From contig NZ_FQYT01000004.1 of NCBI RefSeq assembly GCF_900141895.1, positions 62,001-126,000 of the forward strand: a DNA stretch of 64,000 nucleotides, in the 5' to 3' direction. Origin of the DNA: Parasporobacterium paucivorans DSM 15970 (GTDB lineage Bacteria; Bacillota; Clostridia; Lachnospirales; Lachnospiraceae). The position numbers were made by a program, and so were the translations under genes. Below are positions 61,375 through 64,000 of this stretch, one piece after another. The stretch's first letter is position 1; each line of letters opens with the position of its first letter. The notes beneath the pieces were generated by a model. That model was not told the origin of the DNA, did not search any database, and saw only the letters and a list, made by a program, of their open reading frames with translations.

Positions 61375-62397
61375 TCAATTATTATAATCTCTATATACCA
61401 TGTCCCCCTTGCCTCCGGCAGAGAAGATCCTTGCTATTGCGCCGTTGATCATTACAAACTGCGGTCCCTTATGGCCGATGTCCGCATCCATTATAATGGG
61501 AACATCCAGGCTTCCCAGCATCGTCAGGACGGCCTCATCATAGCTGGTGTCTGTGAAGGTCGAGAACAGGAGAGGCCTTCCAAATACGATTCCACGGCAG
61601 TGTTCAAACCACCCCATCTCCCTGAGTCTCCAGAGCCCCATCATGAGTGCTTCCGAATTTAGATCGAAGCTTTCCAGGTACCATATTATACCATCTTCCC
61701 GGTATTTATGGACATACTCGACCGCACCGTCGTACCTGGTGCCGGCCAGCGTAAGCAGTACATCCAGACACCCTCCAATGAGCCGTCCCTGCATCGTTAT
61801 GGATTCTTCCCCTCTCAAATTTCTCCAGAGCACTGGCATATCCGTCCGGTACCCCTCCAGGCCAGTCTCCTTGTCATGGAATCCGTCCTCATACATTTCG
61901 AAGCTTGTCTGAACCCGGGTCTTCCCCTCCAGGATTTCCAGATTCCTCCGGACAGATACATCCCAGTCCTGCATGCCAAAATCTCCGAAATTGCTGCCAT
62001 AGGCCGTTGCAATATCCAGCTTTGTCGTAATAGGAAACAGTATTGCGGTGTTGTCGGAATATCCCTGTATCCACTTTGGATTGACCCTGACAGAATCAAA
62101 ATCCACAAATTCCAGCATCTCTACCAGAAAGTCCCCTCCTTTGGCTGAGAATATGCAGCTTACATCCTCTCTGCGCAGCAGTGCGTCGAGCTGGGCCGCA
62201 CGGGTTTTTCCATCCGAGCTTCTTCCCTTTGCGTCTGCCGTAAATACATTTTCGGTGAATTCAACCTTATACCCTTTTTCTCCAAGCTTTTTCTTCCCAT
62301 TTTGAAACCTCGCCTTGTCCTCCTCTTTGCTCAGACCGTTGGACAGCGCGGTAACTGCAATGGTATCTCCCGGTTTAATATGTTTTGGAAAAATCAT
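61375..62397 (-). CDS. S66-family peptidase (LD-carboxypeptidase/MccF-like)
   Basis: A 340-residue serine peptidase. The catalytic triad is visible as the serine in GYSDNT, glutamate in WYLESFD and histidine in IGHKGPQ. S66 enzymes either trim L,D-linked tetrapeptides during murein recycling or, in the MccF branch, detoxify aminoacyl-nucleotide antibiotics. The insert length and absence of a signal peptide fit the MccF side, but this is not decisive. It overlaps addA by 4 bases (ATGA). Confidence 0.88.
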   Translation of the reverse strand: MIFPKHIKPGDTIAVTALSNGLSKEEDKARFQNGKKKLGEKGYKVEFTENVFTADAKGRSSDGKTRAAQLDALLRREDVSCIFSAKGGDFLVEMLEFVDFDSVRVNPKWIQGYSDNTAILFPITTKLDIATAYGSNFGDFGMQDWDVSVRRNLEILEGKTRVQTSFEMYEDGFHDKETGLEGYRTDMPVLWRNLRGEESITMQGRLIGGCLDVLLTLAGTRYDGAVEYVHKYREDGIIWYLESFDLNSEALMMGLWRLREMGWFEHCRGIVFGRPLLFSTFTDTSYDEAVLTMLGSLDVPIIMDADIGHKGPQFVMINGAIARIFSAGGKGDMVYRDYNN

Positions 62398-64000
62398 CTG
62401 ATTACTTCTCCCTTCCCTAAGTGAAACGAATATAATATCTTTTCTTTTACTTCTTTGCCGGTAATCTGCTCCAGCGCTTTTTTATAAAAATCCAGCTGCA
62501 CCCCGTATCTTTGCCTCAGTTCATCCATGGAGTCGATCCGGTCTGTCTTATAGTCCACGACCACCAGCCTATCTTCCTCCATGTACGCATCGATGACTCC
62601 CTGTACGACTATGGTTTCTTCTGGATCAAAGGCAGGATTAATCTCCTCCGCCGAAATGCCCATAACATACTGCTTCTCCCGAAACAGCTTCTTGTCGCGG
62701 TATGCCCGTGCCAGCCTGCTGCCCAGGTCAGAGGCCAGGAGACCAGTTATATCATCCGGATTCACCGCATCTGCCTCTTCCCTCGAAATTTTCCCCATCG
62801 CTGCAAGGGCCTGTATCGCTTCCCGGATAACCACCCTTTCAGGCAGCAGAGAGAAATCAAGAAGTTCCAGCACACGATGATACGCACTGCCCCGACCGAC
62901 CGGGCTCAGCTTTTCTTTTTCTGAAATAAAGAGAGGGACATTTTCCTCCTGAATCTCCCATTCCCTGTCATACCTGAAGGTTGTTTCCTCATCCATCTGC
63001 TGGCTCACCTTCTTGATTTCGCTGACGCTCATTTTTGTATGGATGATTCCATTTCCTTTAAACGGGTATGTGTATTCCATTCTGTCCCGGATTTCCCTGC
63101 GAAGCTTCTGATCAAATATATAGGTTGTATCCCAGTAAAGAAGATTCTTCTCCCTGCCTTCCTGCAGTACCGTCTTTTTGACTTTTTCGTATACGATATC
63201 CTCTGCCCTGAACATTTTCACATCAAATCCCGCGTCCGTTTCCAGCAGTTGTCTGGATATCCCCGGATCGTAGGAAAGGCCCGCAAGAATCCCGGAAAAG
63301 GCGGCGTTCCTTGCCATGGAAAACCCTATCCAATCCATAAAACTTGAAGCGTCCGTCAGCGTTCCAAGGGACAGGGCCGTACGGACTGACTGCCTCTCCC
63401 CCATCCATTTCTTAACGGAGGTTTCCAGGCTGTCGGACTGGCCCGCAATAATCAGTTTTTCTCTGGCTCTCGTCATGGCCACATACAGAACCCTGAGCTC
63501 TTCCGAAAGATTTTCCAGTTTTGTCTTAAGGGCGATTCCCCTCTTTATAATAGTTGGCGTTTTTATCCTCTGCTCCAGGTCTATGCTGTCCACGCCTATT
63601 CCCAGTTCCGAATGCATAACAATGGATGCCGACGAATCCCTGACATTGAATTTCTTTCCGGTCCCTCCAAGAATCACAATCGGAAACTCAAGTCCCTTGC
63701 TTTTATGGATGCTCATGATTCGGACGGTATCGTCATTTTCTCCGGCGACCCCTGCCTCCCCCATGTCGTTTTCCTTGTATTTTCTGAGCTTTTCAATGTA
63801 GCGGATGAAATTGAATACTCCTGTATAACTGGTTTTTTCAAATGCAGCGGCTTTTTCCCGGAGCATATCCAGATTCGCCTTCCGCCTCTCCCCGGCCGGC
63901 ATGGCGCGTACATACAGCTCATATCCGGTATCCATCAAAACAAAGGATAAAATTTCGTAAATTGACAGATAAACGGATTTCTGCCTGTATTCTCTGAGCT
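62394..64000 (-). CDS. addA: ATP-dependent helicase/nuclease AddA, C-terminal part (gene runs off the right edge)
   Basis: At least 534 codons of AddA, open to the window edge. Visible are helicase motif V/VI regions (VRIMSIHKSKGLEFPIVIL and ELRVLYVAMTRAREKLII) and the C-terminal RecB-type nuclease domain with the PD-(D/E)XK motif in IDAYMEEDRLVVVDYKTDR. AddAB processes double-strand breaks for RecA-dependent repair. The N-terminal Walker A part and addB lie outside. Its end is translationally coupled to the S66 peptidase gene. Confidence 0.93.
   Translation of the reverse strand, partial: LREYRQKSVYLSIYEILSFVLMDTGYELYVRAMPAGERRKANLDMLREKAAAFEKTSYTGVFNFIRYIEKLRKYKENDMGEAGVAGENDDTVRIMSIHKSKGLEFPIVILGGTGKKFNVRDSSASIVMHSELGIGVDSIDLEQRIKTPTIIKRGIALKTKLENLSEELRVLYVAMTRAREKLIIAGQSDSLETSVKKWMGERQSVRTALSLGTLTDASSFMDWIGFSMARNAAFSGILAGLSYDPGISRQLLETDAGFDVKMFRAEDIVYEKVKKTVLQEGREKNLLYWDTTYIFDQKLRREIRDRMEYTYPFKGNGIIHTKMSVSEIKKVSQQMDEETTFRYDREWEIQEENVPLFISEKEKLSPVGRGSAYHRVLELLDFSLLPERVVIREAIQALAAMGKISREEADAVNPDDITGLLASDLGSRLARAYRDKKLFREKQYVMGISAEEINPAFDPEETIVVQGVIDAYMEEDRLVVVDYKTDRIDSMDELRQRYGVQLDFYKKALEQITGKEVKEKILYSFHLGKGEVIR

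Overview
The window looks like a chromosomal segment of an anaerobic, low-to-mid-GC Clostridia member, most likely Lachnospiraceae. The grounds are a Rel / MBL hydrolase / HemZ / HD-GYP / HisS / AspS operon, a class III (oxygen-sensitive) ribonucleotide reductase, a minimal SufCB-type Fe-S assembly pair, phi3T-type thymidylate synthase, strong Gram-positive ribosome binding sites (GGAGG) and sigma-A promoters. No rRNA, tRNA, CRISPR array or prophage was seen. The species is inferred, not proven.

Layout. 1-8.8 kb: the 5' part of glyA, a DUF1294 membrane protein, then a leftward operon rel - MBL hydrolase - hemZ - HD-GYP - hisS - aspS. 8.9-24.6 kb: a long leftward operon for purine/ureide breakdown, reading in transcription order two fold-II PLP enzymes, ssnA, ygfK, hydA-like hydantoinase, a fused Fe-S/Mo hydroxylase (xdhD-like), a three-subunit Mo hydroxylase (Mo, Fe-S, FAD) and a DUF815 AAA+ ATPase. 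24.6-25.1 kb: a cold-shock gene with a structured leader. 25.1-29.8 kb: a rightward operon ygeY - ygeW - yqeA - guaD. 29.8-34.6 kb: a leftward BMP-family ABC transporter of nucleoside/purine type. Together these 26 kb form an import-and-fermentation locus. Purines are deaminated and hydroxylated, the ring is opened by hydantoinase-type enzymes, the carbamoyl group is released by YgeW, and ATP is gained by carbamate kinase. This is a variant of the ygeWXY/ssnA/hyuA/ygfK/xdhD cluster known from E. coli and linked to anaerobic urate breakdown in gut bacteria.

34.7-44.3 kb: a second gyrase/topoisomerase IV pair, trpS and carAB. 44.6-46.65 kb: a 2.0 kb insertion carrying an IS1182-like transposase, large palindromes and a 37-codon hydrophobic ORF. 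It is flanked by 24-bp direct copies of what was probably one transcription terminator. 46.7-48.9 kb: a coiled-coil SleB/CwlJ-type cell-wall hydrolase and ilvE. 49.0-52.8 kb: nrdD - thyA - folA, a deoxynucleotide operon with a probable NrdR box.

52.9-59.2 kb: hflX and a molybdenum locus. modABC reads leftward. A divergent LysR regulator, a Mop molybdate-binding protein and an HTH regulator with an internal periplasmic-binding-like domain read rightward. The modA leader carries an unusual array of 10-bp-spaced repeats. The molybdate supply system fits the two Mo hydroxylases of the purine locus. 59.3-64 kb: a small Cys-containing protein, SufB-like and SufC-like proteins, an S66 peptidase, and the C-terminal part of addA running off the edge.
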